Shown here: positions 25,679 through 34,943 of the stretch, piece after piece
Layout: each line of letters opens with the position of its first letter
Numbering within the stretch: the stretch's first letter is position 1
Assembly: GCF_000176515.1 (NCBI RefSeq)
Contig: NZ_ADAQ01000012.1
Location: 1-64,000 of the forward strand
Source: Grimontia hollisae CIP 101886
GTDB taxonomy: Bacteria > Pseudomonadota > Gammaproteobacteria > Enterobacterales > Vibrionaceae
DNA length: 64,000 bases
Direction of reading: 5' to 3'
Position numbers and translations under genes: made by a program
The notes under the pieces: model-generated
Database searches by the model: none
What the model saw: only the letters and a program-made list of their open reading frames with translations
What the model was told of the DNA's origin: nothing

Positions 25679-26830
25679 CTGATCCTAATAGTGCTACATT
25701 TTTGCCGTGCCATGACAACCTCCCGGATACGGTGATACGTTATCCATAAAGTGCTTCACCTTATGGAGCAATTGCCACATATGTTTACATCTGTGATTCT
25801 GCGTAATTGTCTCATGGAGGGCATTCCACAATCGCTCTATGACGTTGACCCAAGGGCAATAAACGGGCTGGAACAGCAGATTGAACTTTGGGTTCTGCTT
25901 GAGCCAAGCCTTCGTTTTCTTACTCTTGTGAATGATGTAGTTGTCCAGTATCAAGGTGATGCTCTTTGCCCGACGATAACGTCGCTTTAGCTTCTCCAAC
26001 ATGGCAATGAATAGCTCCGAATCTTTCTTTGTGCCTGACACATAAAGTACTTTTCCTGACTCAGAATGAAGCGCTCCGGCCAGATAGTGCTTGCAGTTCT
26101 GTCCCGGGGTGACGACTTTCTTCTGCTGGCCTTTTAGCGTCCAGTCAGCTCCAATTTTGGGATTAAGGTCGATATCAACTTCATCTTCATAAAACACCGG
26201 ATGGTCAACGCTGCACTTGTCCAAAGCCTCACTGATTTGAGCCAGCTTTTCCTCCTTATGAGGGTCTCGAATATTGAGAGTGGGTGCCGCCCTGCGCCAG
26301 ACGAGCCCGACTTTGGGTAACCAGCGCCTGACCGTAGAAGCCGCCACGGTACTTTGGAATAAATCATTGAGCTGCATGGTTAAAAGCTCTGTACTCCAGC
26401 GGCTTCGCTGATAACCGAAATCCTGCGGGGAAAACTGAACCAAAACAGTCAGCATTGCGCACATTTCTCTCACGGGAAGCCTAGGCGGTCTGCCAACAGG
26501 CAGAGAGCAGAGTGCTTCGTGACCGCCTTGAGTAAACCAGTTTATCCACCTGCCGACTGAGGAACGAGCTGCACTGGTGATTCGACAGACTTCAACAATC
26601 GTTTTGCCTTCGTGAAGCTGCATAAGAGCGATAAGTCTCCGGGCGTAGTCCTTGTCCTTCGTACATTGGATGGCTTTTTTCATCCTGCGTCGTTCGCCAC
26701 GGGGGATTGGTGCTATGATAGCCATCACTCAGTCCTTTTGTCGGTGTGTATTGGTTTGGCGATTGATCAGATCGCACAAAATGGACTGAGTTCCTCTTAT
26801 CTTTGAGATCTACTATTAGGAACAGCTATT
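25674..26830 (-). mobile_element. IS630-family insertion sequence, apparently complete
   Basis: 20-base terminal inverted repeats with one mismatch lie at 25672-25691 (TAAATAGCTGATCCTAATAG) and 26813-26832. A TA dinucleotide sits at each outer edge (25672-25673 and 26831-26832), which is the target duplication of this family. The size, about 1.16 kb, and the single intact transposase gene fit IS630. It may still be mobile. Confidence 0.85.
25694..26728 (-). CDS. IS630-family transposase
   Basis: A 344-residue transposase. It has an N-terminal helix-turn-helix region (ARRLIALMQLHEGKTIVEVCRITSAARSSVGRWINWF), a winged-helix segment (STELLTMQL, STVRRWLPKVGLVWRRAAP) and a DDE catalytic domain: VFYEDEVDIDLNPKIGADW (first Asp), ITLILDNYIIHKSKKT (second Asp) and FQPVYCPWVNVIERLWNALHE (final Glu). 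The family usually has 330-350 residues, so it is full length. It lies wholly between the terminal repeats. Its insertion is the event that ended the tnsB-like frame. Confidence 0.92.
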   Translation of the reverse strand: MMAIIAPIPRGERRRMKKAIQCTKDKDYARRLIALMQLHEGKTIVEVCRITSAARSSVGRWINWFTQGGHEALCSLPVGRPPRLPVREMCAMLTVLVQFSPQDFGYQRSRWSTELLTMQLNDLFQSTVAASTVRRWLPKVGLVWRRAAPTLNIRDPHKEEKLAQISEALDKCSVDHPVFYEDEVDIDLNPKIGADWTLKGQQKKVVTPGQNCKHYLAGALHSESGKVLYVSGTKKDSELFIAMLEKLKRRYRRAKSITLILDNYIIHKSKKTKAWLKQNPKFNLLFQPVYCPWVNVIERLWNALHETITQNHRCKHMWQLLHKVKHFMDNVSPYPGGCHGTAKM

Positions 26831-26832
26831 TA

Positions 26833-27015
26833 GCACTAAACGACATGGTAATCAATGTTGGACTAAAAAACGGAGAGTCGAAAAAATATTTCATTGACGG
26901 AGGAGTAACTTTAAATAATTACAATGAAGAAGTTAGACTTCTTGATAGATATGAGACTCTGATTGATAAGGTGTCTTATACATCAAGCAGTGAGCAAATT
27001 GAAATCCACTTTTAG
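26833..27015 (+). pseudogene. C-terminal fragment of an unknown protein, lamin-tail-like
   Basis: An open frame runs from the IS630 end to a stop at 27013-27015. It reads ALNDMVINVGLKNGESKKYF, then VTLNNYNEEVRLLDRYETLIDKVSY. The pattern 'no gap, LLD, then turn and DKVSY' recalls the end of lamin-tail (LTD) domains of secreted nucleases and adhesins, but the match is weak. The 5' part is gone because the IS630 element or a deletion removed it. It does not look like TnsB. It ends 8 bases before the secreted CBM protein gene and was perhaps the preceding gene of the same operon. Confidence 0.45.
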
Positions 27016-27023
27016 GGAAGAAA

Positions 27024-27904
<881 letters not shown>

Positions 27905-27908
<4 letters not shown>

Positions 27909-28990
27909 AAAAGTACCTAGCCATTGCTGCACTCCTTCTCTCTACAGTTAGTTCCGTTGAAGCCGCAACATGCGAGCAAAATGTCGACAAAGTTCAGCTC
28001 TTCTACGTAAACGGTATGTTCACCGACTATGTTGATTTTGGTGCGAACCAGCAGCAGTTAATGAGCTTTCAAAAAGCTTATCTGAGTAGTGAATTCGAAT
28101 TAAACGGAATAGTGGATGGCAGCTACAATCGAAATGAAGAATTCATAAAGCAATTTGCTCAAGTTGCAGCACAGAAATATGCTGATTCTGGACCGGTAGA
28201 ACAAGCCGCGATTAGGGGACTCATTATTGGCACTACAGATTTATTGCCGAATTCAGACAGCGCTAAGTCAAAAGCAATTTTGAAAGAAATATTTAGTGCA
28301 TTGGATGCCTATACTATCCGTGGAAATAGTGATTTTTCCCAAGCGTATGGACGACTCCAAGCGAACCTCAATACATGTCAACGCATTATTTTGGTTGGCC
28401 ATTCTCAAGGTAACTTCTATTCAAATGGGCTGTTGAGTGCATTCTACAATGGATATTCGCACAAAGATGGCAGCAATCTATTTGATTATCCAATGCTTTC
28501 GTATATGGGGATTGCCTTGCCGACTAGTGTCGCTGGTGGGCCAATTGGTTCGTCTAGACCAGATCTGATTGGTCATATCACCAATGATAACGACTACATT
28601 ATGGAGGCTGTTCGAGAATCGATTGGTGCAGTACCCGCAAACTATAACGCGTCCTTTACGTTTGCAGATTGGACCGGACACAGCTTAGGAAACGCTTACC
28701 TCAAACGTTCTGGTCAAGCGTCTACAATAGCATCCAACATGAAGCGGATCGCCAAAAACCTCTTACCGCCATCGTTGCACAAGCAACTGTCAGTGAGTAG
28801 CTCCGCTATCAATGGCATGGGATATTCGAAAATTAGTGAGGTCTTAGATATCGAGTTTTCAGATGGCACTGTATATCGATATGAAAGTGTACCGGAGAGC
28901 GTTTGGAATAGTTTTAAGTCTGCCTCTTCAAAAGGAAAATACTTTAATATTAGTATCAAAGACAAATATACATTTACGCAGTTAAAGTAA
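27905..28990 (+). CDS. Secreted alpha/beta hydrolase with C-terminal KTSC domain
   Basis: A 361-residue exported protein. The signal peptide is MKKYLAIAALLLSTVSSVEA. The middle part is a lipase/esterase-like alpha/beta hydrolase with the nucleophile elbow GHSQG in RIILVGHSQGNFYSNGLLSAF and a possible catalytic His in DWTGHSLGNAYL. The last 60 residues (VSSSAINGMGYSKISEVLDIEFSDGTVYRYESVPESVWNSFKSA to SIKDKY) match the KTSC domain, a small beta-rich domain also found next to lysyl-tRNA synthetase. Its start overlaps the stop of the CBM protein gene (ATGA), so the pair is translationally coupled. The substrate is unknown. The codon use and A+T content are higher than in the core genes, in line with acquisition. 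Confidence 0.75.
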
Positions 28991-29120
28991 AACAATGAGG
29001 GTGTCCTGAATTCTGTGTGACTGCCTTGGTTACATATATTCAGTGAGTCTGTCTTCGAACATAATCTATACTGATTCAGACCTGATCTGACAGTTACCCA
29101 CTTTTCGCGGTGCTGTCAGA

Positions 29121-29462
29121 TTATATCTGGGTCAGATCCTTTTCATCCCAGATAACTTTCCCATCACGAAGCGTTTCCAATGGTGTCCTGCCATTGCACA
29201 TCTTGCCCTGATGAGTCCGTTCAGTGTTGTAGTATTCCATCCACTCGTCCAGATCTTTTTGGAGTTCATCTAAGTCACCATAGAGTTTCTTTCTGAAAGT
29301 CACTTGGTAGAACTCGTTCAGGATGGTCTTGTGGAAGCGTTCGCAGATACCGTTGGTTTGAGGCGACATCGCTTTGGTTTTGGTGTGGTCGATATCGTTG
29401 ATAGCGAGATACAACTGATAATCATGCTGCTCAACACGACCGTAGCATTCGGTGCAACTTAC
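29121..29462 (-). pseudogene. IS3-type transposase, C-terminal integrase-core fragment
   Basis: The minus-strand frame reads VEQHDYQLYLAINDIDHTKT, then MSPQTNGICERFHKTILNEFYQ, FRKKLYGDLDELQKDLDEWM, YYNTERTHQGKMCNGRTPLETL. This is the end of the rve/DDE integrase core, including the last Glu (ICERFHKT). Full transposases of this type have about 300-350 residues; only about 110 remain and the frame has no start upstream of 29462. An end-like sequence (acctgatctgacagttaccc) lies just past the stop at 29080-29100. It is a relic inside the transposon-like island. Confidence 0.82.
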
Positions 29463-29943
29463 TGATTTGATGCTCGTAAGATGTTGGCATAAATTCCCTC
29501 AAACAATATGATTGGTTATTACACTTGCAATCATATCGTGCACATAACTGAGTATCATTTGATATCGATTAAACTCACGAAATCTAGTTTTATATGGAGA
29601 AACCAGATGCAAATACTCAACAATGTTGCTATTGGATATTGGTACGACACAATGATGTGCTTGCTGTATAGCCCCCCGATTTTATAGACTGTAACAAGCC
29701 AGATCTTACCCAAATTCAACTAATCCGAGCCACATAGTTTAGGGCGTAAACTCTAAGCCGTTTCTGTCCATTTTTGAGCTAGAACTTCAGATGCAAGATG
29801 TGTGATGCAAGATGAAAGAAAATTACTTACATCTGCTTTTCAAGAAATCTCGGAGATCTATGGAAATGTCATCTTATGGTATCCAGAAATGTCAGCATAT
29901 GGTTCCTGGTAATTTGTAACTTTATGATTTTAAGATGGTCTCA
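29463..29943. other. Gene-free right arm of the Tn7-like element
   Basis: About 480 AT-rich bases without a convincing gene. From about 29863 it contains two internal copies of the terminal motif (tgtcatcttatggt at 29867-29880 and tgtcagcatatggttcc at 29890-29906), as expected for multiple transposase-binding sites in a transposon end. Confidence 0.55.
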
Positions 29944-29967
29944 TGTCACCTTATCGTCCTCGCCACA
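29944..29967 (-). repeat. Right terminal inverted repeat of the Tn7-like element
   Basis: On the minus strand it begins TGTGGCGAGGACGATAAG and ends GTGACA. It matches the left repeat at 19 of 24 positions. It is followed by tgcgt. Confidence 0.7.
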
Positions 29968-30036
29968 TGCGTGGCGGAAACCATAAGATGACAGAAGAAC
30001 TGCAAGCCGTTCCGGTCGCGTTTCCAAAGGTAGAAT

Positions 30037-30723
30037 GTGCGAAAATCAGATAGACTTTTCCAGTTAACTAATATCTTGCGTAGGTACCAGCCGATTACTG
30101 CAAAGCAGTTGGCTGAGAAGTTGATGGTGTCTGAAAGAACCATCTATCGCTATATTGATGATTTGTCTATCTCTGGAATACCCGTTTATGGAGAGCCAGG
30201 TGTTGGATACCGACTGTCAGAAGGATTTGAGTTGCCCCCTTTACAGTTATCTGCAGGTGAATTAGAAGCACTGATCACCGGCGTCAACTTTACCGCATCA
30301 TTGACTGGAAAGGATTTTGCTGCTTCAGCGCATTCCCTATTGTCTAAGATCGAAGCTGCATTACCAAGTGGGTCAGAGATAATTTCAAGCCAAGATAGAG
30401 TGGTTAGAGTACCAGCACATCATCGTGAATCTGAGGTATACCCTCTGTGGAGTAAAGCCCATACAGCTATAAGAGAGAAGCGCTGGCTTAGCATAGATTA
30501 TATGTCGCTTTCGGAAGATGTGACGGTCAGAACAGTATTTCCTTTGGGATTATTCTATTGGGGAGGGAAATGGACGTTGAGTTGTTGGTGTGAACTTCGA
30601 GGTGATTACAGAGACTTTAGAATGGATCGAATCAGCAAATTGGAATTCAGTGAATATGTAGGAATTTTACCTGAGCACGTATCTCTGCCAGCGTATGTGG
30701 AAATAAAAAAATACAAAAGTTGA
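30037..30723 (+). CDS. HTH and WYL domain transcriptional regulator (YafY type)
   Basis: A 228-residue protein with an N-terminal winged helix-turn-helix (HTH_11: RLFQLTNILRRYQPITAKQLAEKLMVSERTIYRYIDDLS, then GVGYRL) and a WYL domain (about 120-215) with KRWLSIDYMS, TVRTVFPLGLFYWGGKWTLSCWCELR and DYRDFRMDRISKLE. WYL domains sense ligands such as nucleotides or nucleic acids. It starts with GTG at 30037, preceded by AAAGG at a 6-base distance. The 106-aa gene 68 bases downstream, with an imperfect inverted repeat between them (30724-30741), is a likely target. Confidence 0.85.
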   Translation: MRKSDRLFQLTNILRRYQPITAKQLAEKLMVSERTIYRYIDDLSISGIPVYGEPGVGYRLSEGFELPPLQLSAGELEALITGVNFTASLTGKDFAASAHSLLSKIEAALPSGSEIISSQDRVVRVPAHHRESEVYPLWSKAHTAIREKRWLSIDYMSLSEDVTVRTVFPLGLFYWGGKWTLSCWCELRGDYRDFRMDRISKLEFSEYVGILPEHVSLPAYVEIKKYKS

Positions 30724-30791
30724 CTGACACAGTGTTGTCAGTAGTAAAGCCTTACAGTTGGCATTCATCCAACAAACATTGAGGTTTTAAC

Positions 30792-31112
30792 ATGATTAAT
30801 AAGTGCAGCATTGATAATATTGGTGGCATGGAATTCGCTACATTCAAGCTAAAGGAAGGGGTGACAGAATCCAGGCTAATAGAGCTGTCTCGCCGAGTGG
30901 AAGCAGAGTTTCTTTGTTACCAGGAAGAGTTAATTCTTCATTTTCTAGTGCGTGGTGCAGATGGTGTCTATGCTGATGTAGCTATCGCCAGCTCTCAAGA
31001 AAAGGCTGAAGAATATTGTCAACAATGGTTAGATAACATGGTTGCATTGGAATATTTAGAGCTTTTTGATAAAGAATCTGTGAACATGACGTTCTGGTCA
31101 CGAATCAATTAA
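30792..31112 (+). CDS. Small protein, likely ferredoxin-like dimeric alpha/beta fold
   Basis: A 106-residue cytoplasmic protein: FATFKLKEGVTESRLIELSRRVEAEFLCYQEELILHFLVRGADGVYADVAIASSQEKAEEYCQQWLDN. The alternation of strand, helix, two strands and helix, and the words EGV, ADVAIASS and A...YCQQW, recall antibiotic-biosynthesis-monooxygenase-like (dimeric alpha/beta barrel) proteins, but I am not sure of the family. It follows a WYL regulator in the same direction and probably forms a two-gene unit with it. A long inverted repeat follows. Confidence 0.6.
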   Translation: MINKCSIDNIGGMEFATFKLKEGVTESRLIELSRRVEAEFLCYQEELILHFLVRGADGVYADVAIASSQEKAEEYCQQWLDNMVALEYLELFDKESVNMTFWSRIN

Positions 31113-31172
31113 AAGCCTAACAAACACAGATGAGTTAGACTACCAGATCTGTCATTTCGATTTGAACAGAAG

Positions 31173-31225
31173 AGAGTTACCTACTTTGATTGAGGTGCTG
31201 AATTTAAATCAAAGTGAGTAACTCT
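31173..31225. repeat. 19-bp inverted repeat, 2 mismatches, 15-base loop
   Basis: 31173-31191 (agagttacctactttgatt) is mirrored by 31207-31225 (aatcaaagtgagtaactct). It lies between the 106-aa gene and the right end of the second element. No T-run follows. It could be a 3'-end structure or the trace of an insertion sequence end pair. Confidence 0.7.
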
Positions 31226-31351
31226 CATGCTTCATGCTAGGAGCTGTTGATGTTTAAATGACAAAAATGTCATTTCATCGTCTCGCCACACTATTACCCC
31301 TTCCCTTTTTGGTTGAAAACGCAGTAATATTCAGAAGCTCACTATGAGCAT

Positions 31352-31508
31352 TATTCTCAGGGCGGGGTGAAATTCCCCACCGGCGGTATGTCAGCAAGCA
31401 ATGGTTGCGAGACTGACGAGCCCGCGAGCGCCCAGACGTTGGTTTGGGGTCAGCAGACTTGGTGAGAGGCCAAGGCCGACGGTTAAAGTCCGGATGAAAG
31501 AGGATGAT
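31352..31508 (+). ncRNA. FMN riboswitch (RFN element)
   Basis: Classic RFN landmarks appear in order: cagggcggggtgaaattccc, caccggcggtatg, gagcccgcgagcg, ggtcagcagacttggtgaga, ggccgacggttaaagtccgg and atgaaagaggatga. It binds FMN and in this group controls ribB by transcription termination and/or translation. A terminator hairpin follows at 31539-31577, 120 bases before the ribB start. It lies 60 bases outside the transposon-like island. Confidence 0.96.
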
Positions 31509-31538
31509 CAACGTTCAACCTTCCCAAGGCGGCATTCG

Positions 31539-31577
31539 CACAGCCAAAGGAAGCTGAGCTGCGTTTGGCTGTGTTTT
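31539..31577 (+). terminator. Riboswitch expression-platform terminator
   Basis: A perfect 10-bp stem (cacagccaaa with tttggctgtg) followed by TTTT, lying between the FMN aptamer and ribB. In high FMN it should end transcription before ribB. Confidence 0.8.
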
Positions 31578-31628
31578 CAGCTGCGCTCATCTATGCCCTG
31601 ATTCTGGTATTTAAATTCAGGAGTTACC

Positions 31629-32285
31629 ATGAATCAGACACACACTTCACTGCTTGAAGGCACCCCGTTCGAACGTGTTGAAGCCGCACTTGATGCGCTT
31701 CGCGCAGGTAAAGGCGTTCTACTGCTGGACGACGAAGACCGCGAAAACGAAGGCGACATCATTTACTCTGTCGATCACCTGACTACCCAACAAATGGCAC
31801 TGATGATCCGGGAATGTTCCGGCATTGTCTGTCTTTGTCTGACAGGAGAACAGGCAGACAGGTTAGCACTCCCACCAATGGTGGCAAACAACAACAGCGC
31901 TAACCAGACTGCATTCACTGTCTCAATTGAAGCCAAAGTGGGCGTGACCACCGGCGTTTCAGCGGCAGACCGTGTCACCACGATTAAAACCGCAGCTAAC
32001 CCGGATGCCAAACCTGACGATCTGGCGCGTCCCGGTCACGTATTTCCACTTCGTGCGCGTAAAGGTGGCGTGCTAACCCGTCGTGGTCACACCGAAGGAA
32101 CAATCGATCTGATGCAAATGGCGGGGCTATCACCTGCCGGTGTCCTTTGTGAAGTGCAGAACGAAGATGGGACAATGGCTAAAACAGAAGAAATTATTGC
32201 ATTCGGTAAAAAACATGACATGCCTGTATTAACCATCGAAGACATGGTGCAATACCGACTGGCTGCGGCTGAGAAAATCGCGTAA
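31629..32285 (+). CDS. ribB: 3,4-dihydroxy-2-butanone 4-phosphate synthase
   Basis: This 218-residue enzyme makes 3,4-dihydroxy-2-butanone 4-phosphate and formate from ribulose 5-phosphate in riboflavin synthesis. Motifs are [33 protein letters not shown] (acidic metal-binding loop), [57 protein letters not shown] and [17 protein letters not shown]. It is a stand-alone RibB, without a GTP cyclohydrolase II domain. CAGGAG is 5 bases before the ATG. It is controlled by the FMN riboswitch upstream. A terminator follows. Confidence 0.97.
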   Translation: MNQTHTSLLEGTPFERVEAALDALRAGKGVLLLDDEDRENEGDIIYSVDHLTTQQMALMIRECSGIVCLCLTGEQADRLALPPMVANNNSANQTAFTVSIEAKVGVTTGVSAADRVTTIKTAANPDAKPDDLARPGHVFPLRARKGGVLTRRGHTEGTIDLMQMAGLSPAGVLCEVQNEDGTMAKTEEIIAFGKKHDMPVLTIEDMVQYRLAAAEKIA

Positions 32286-32303
32286 CTGCTCGCCGAAATA
32301 CCC

Positions 32304-32341
32304 TGGCCGCACTATTTTAACAAGATGTGTGGCCATTTTTA
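32304..32341 (+). terminator. Intrinsic terminator after ribB
   Basis: tggccgcac (32304-32312) pairs with gtgtggcca (32327-32335) with one G-U/mismatch position, followed by a five-T run. Confidence 0.8.
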
Positions 32342-32513
32342 TCTTTAATACCCCCCTCACTCTTACGATCCAACCCATCATTTACAGAATGTCTTTTTTT
32401 CGAACGTGTTGCTGTCGTCCATCAAGACGATACTGTTAGCGGCAATACCAAAAGCTGGCATGCTTAGAGCATAAACTCTAAAATGTTCAGAATTTCCTCA
32501 TATGGGAACAATT

Positions 32514-33947
32514 ATGTTTACCAGAATTCTTTTACTTCGCCGATCAATGGCCATGCTGGCATTTCTCTCCGGCATTGCCAATGCGCAGCCCATGACATTT
32601 GAACAGGCGTGGCAGTCTGTGTTAACACACAATGATGCCATTGCCGCTCAGCGCGCCAACGTACAGCGTGCCGAGCACATGCGGGATGCGGCATCTGCCC
32701 GTCATCTGCCAGCCGTTTCTATCAGCGGCAACTACACCCGGCTGGATCGGGATATCGAACTCAAACCTTCCCAGCTTGCCCACCATATGAATGGCGGCGA
32801 CGCACTGGGACAACTTGCCAGTTCGTTGCCTGGCATCGGGGCACTGGCGGGAAACCTTGACAACCTGCTGACCACGACACTGGCAGATCGGGACATCTAC
32901 ACCAGTTCGATTCGTGCTATCTGGCCTATTTTCACCGGCGGCCGGATCCTGGCCGCCGAAGACATCGCCAATGCTCAGCGGGACGAAGCCAGCTATCTGA
33001 TGCAAATGGCGCAGCAGGCGAAATTTGAAGACCTGGCAAAAGTATATTTCGCTACCGTACTTGCCGAACAAGTGCTGCAAACACGTCTCGACGTAGAGAA
33101 AGGACTCGCAAAGCATCTTGATCATGCCAAGAAACTGGAACAACAGGGACAAATTGCCCGGGTAGAACGCCTGCAGGCTGAAGTGTCCTACGACAAGGCC
33201 AAAACTGAACGCCGTAAAGCTGAGCGCAATCTGGAAATTGCACAGACTACACTTCAGACGCTGGTCAAGAGCGACACCCTGGTCACCCCCTCAAGCCCCC
33301 TTTTCACGCAGCGTGAAACACCGCCCATGGCACCTTTTATGCAAAAAACACTGGCTGGATATCCAGGCCTTAAAGTGTTGGATGCCAAACGGGAACAGGC
33401 CGCAGGCTTGCTCGACTTGGAGAAAGGTAAGTACTACCCACAGGTTTACCTCTATGGTAACTACAACCTCTATGAAGGTGATTCACTGGCCGCAGAGCTG
33501 ACACCTGACTGGGCTGTTGGTGTGGGCGTCAGTATCCCGCTTCTCGACAACGCCGGCCGTTCTGACAAGGTAAAAGCGGCACACAGCACATCACTGCAAG
33601 TGAAACACCTGCGGGCACAGGCTGAACAGGATCTTTCCCTGTTAGTCGAGAAAACATGGCGGGAAGCAGGACAGGCACTGGAAGAATACCAGGGATTAAC
33701 ATCAAGCATTTCATTGGCACAGGAAAACCTGCGTTTGCGCGAGAAAGCCTTTGCGCAAGGGCTTTCGACATCCCTTGATGTGGTTGATGCCGAGTTGTAT
33801 CTCGCCAGCATTAAAACCCAGCAACTTGCGGCCTCTTACCAGTACGTATTGTCACTGGCCCGCCTTCTGGCGATCAGCGGCGAAGTGAACCGTTTCCCGG
33901 AATTTCAGGCCGCATCACTTTCATCCACCCAATCCCTACAGGAATAA
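32514..33947 (+). CDS. TolC-family outer membrane efflux protein
   Basis: A 477-residue outer membrane channel. It has a signal peptide (FTRILLLRRSMAMLAFLSGIANAQ) and two OEP repeats rich in long helices: the first with MTFEQAWQSVLTHNDAIAAQRANVQRAEHM, the second with LKVLDAKREQAAGLLDLEKGKYYPQVYLYGNYNLYEGDS and AVGVGVSIPLLDNAGRSDKV. The ATG at 32514 is chosen because GGGA lies 8 bases upstream; an in-frame ATG at 32502 lacks a ribosome-binding site. It is the first gene of a four-gene export operon (TolC, HlyD, two ABC-2 permeases). The gap to the next gene is 6 bases. Confidence 0.9.
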   Translation: MFTRILLLRRSMAMLAFLSGIANAQPMTFEQAWQSVLTHNDAIAAQRANVQRAEHMRDAASARHLPAVSISGNYTRLDRDIELKPSQLAHHMNGGDALGQLASSLPGIGALAGNLDNLLTTTLADRDIYTSSIRAIWPIFTGGRILAAEDIANAQRDEASYLMQMAQQAKFEDLAKVYFATVLAEQVLQTRLDVEKGLAKHLDHAKKLEQQGQIARVERLQAEVSYDKAKTERRKAERNLEIAQTTLQTLVKSDTLVTPSSPLFTQRETPPMAPFMQKTLAGYPGLKVLDAKREQAAGLLDLEKGKYYPQVYLYGNYNLYEGDSLAAELTPDWAVGVGVSIPLLDNAGRSDKVKAAHSTSLQVKHLRAQAEQDLSLLVEKTWREAGQALEEYQGLTSSISLAQENLRLREKAFAQGLSTSLDVVDAELYLASIKTQQLAASYQYVLSLARLLAISGEVNRFPEFQAASLSSTQSLQE

Positions 33948-33953
33948 TTCACA

Positions 33954-34943
33954 ATGAGTAAATTCAAATCTGTTGCACTGGCACTCCCTGCTGCGGTCAT
34001 TGTTGGCTGGATTGGATACAGTTTTTATCAGGCCTATCAATCTGTTCCGGAGCGCTTCCAGGGTCAGATTGAGGCCCAGCAATATAGCATTTCCTCCAAA
34101 GTGGCGGGCCGCATTGAAAATGTCCTGGTGCGCAAGGGGGAAATCGTTGGCAAGGGCGATCTGATATTCACTCTCTACAGCCCTGAGCTGGAGGCAAAGC
34201 TGGAGCAGGCAAAAGCTGGGCAGGAAGCGGCTGATGCCATGGCAGAACAGGCAGAAAGCGGCGCCCGGGAACAGGAAATCAGTGCAGCCCACGACCAATG
34301 GCAAAAAGCCCGTGCAGCAGCGCAGTTAGCGGAAAAAACCTTCAAACGTATCGATGCCCTTTATAAAGAAGGGGTGGCAGCTGAGCAAAAACGCGATGAA
34401 GCCTATACCCAATGGCAAGCCGCAAAATATACCGAAAATGCAGCACTTCAGATGTATGAACTCGCGAAAGCCGGTGCCCGTTCAGAAACCAAGCGTGCCG
34501 CCTTGGAAAAGCTACGCATGGCAGCCGGGGCTGTTGCAGAAGTGGAAGCCTTTGCGAAAGATACCAGAATTCATAGCTGGTATCAGGGAGAAGTGAGCCA
34601 AATCCTACTGCATCCAGGTGAATTGGCACCACAAGGTTTTCCGGTAGTCACCGTTATCGACATGAATGACGTCTGGGCGGTGTTCAATATCCGGGAAGAC
34701 AAACTGCACCAGTTTGAAAAAGGCAGCCAATTTGACGCCACGATTCCCTCGCTTGGCGAACAGACATACCGCTTCGAAGTTACCCACATTGCCCCCATGG
34801 GGGATTTCGCGACCTGGCGTGCTACCAACAACCAGAGCGGCTATGACATGCGCACCTTTGAAGTTGAAGCACGCCCTGTTACCTTTATTGAAGGTCTGCG
34901 CGCTGGCATGAGTGTGTTGGTGTCCGAACACAACCAAGAGTAA
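33954..34943 (+). CDS. HlyD-family periplasmic adaptor (membrane fusion) protein
   Basis: A 329-residue adaptor. An N-terminal membrane anchor (VALALPAAVIVGWIGYSFYQAY) leads to a biotinyl-lipoyl half (GQIEAQQYSISSKVAGRIENVLVRKGEIVGKGDLIFTL), a long coiled-coil hairpin (about 80-190, LEAKLEQAKAGQEAADAMAEQ... to SETKRAALEKLRMAAGAVAEVEAF), the second lipoyl half and a beta-barrel (VVTVIDMNDVWAVFNIRED). It should link the inner-membrane permeases to the TolC-type channel. It overlaps the next gene by one base (TAATG). It resembles the YhiI/YbhG group. Confidence 0.9.
   Translation: MSKFKSVALALPAAVIVGWIGYSFYQAYQSVPERFQGQIEAQQYSISSKVAGRIENVLVRKGEIVGKGDLIFTLYSPELEAKLEQAKAGQEAADAMAEQAESGAREQEISAAHDQWQKARAAAQLAEKTFKRIDALYKEGVAAEQKRDEAYTQWQAAKYTENAALQMYELAKAGARSETKRAALEKLRMAAGAVAEVEAFAKDTRIHSWYQGEVSQILLHPGELAPQGFPVVTVIDMNDVWAVFNIREDKLHQFEKGSQFDATIPSLGEQTYRFEVTHIAPMGDFATWRATNNQSGYDMRTFEVEARPVTFIEGLRAGMSVLVSEHNQE

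Larger units (their letters stand above)
29970..31290. mobile_element. Putative small second element with related ends
   Basis: A sequence almost identical to the left end of the larger element lies at 29970-29993 in direct orientation (GTGGC ... ACCATAAGATGACA, 21 of 24 matches). A right-end-like sequence lies at 31268-31290 (tgtca ... tcgccaca). Together they enclose a WYL regulator gene and a 106-aa gene. There is no transposase inside, so it could be a non-autonomous cargo unit mobilised in trans. No target duplication is evident (flanks acatg and ctatt). It could instead be the remainder of a longer element from which internal DNA was lost. Confidence 0.45.

Noticed and set aside
31114-31140. 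attC-like pair GCCTAAC ... GTTAGAC
   Set aside because: The spacing is only about 27 bases and the inner simple sites are absent. Real attC sites are at least about 57 bases and there is no integron integrase.
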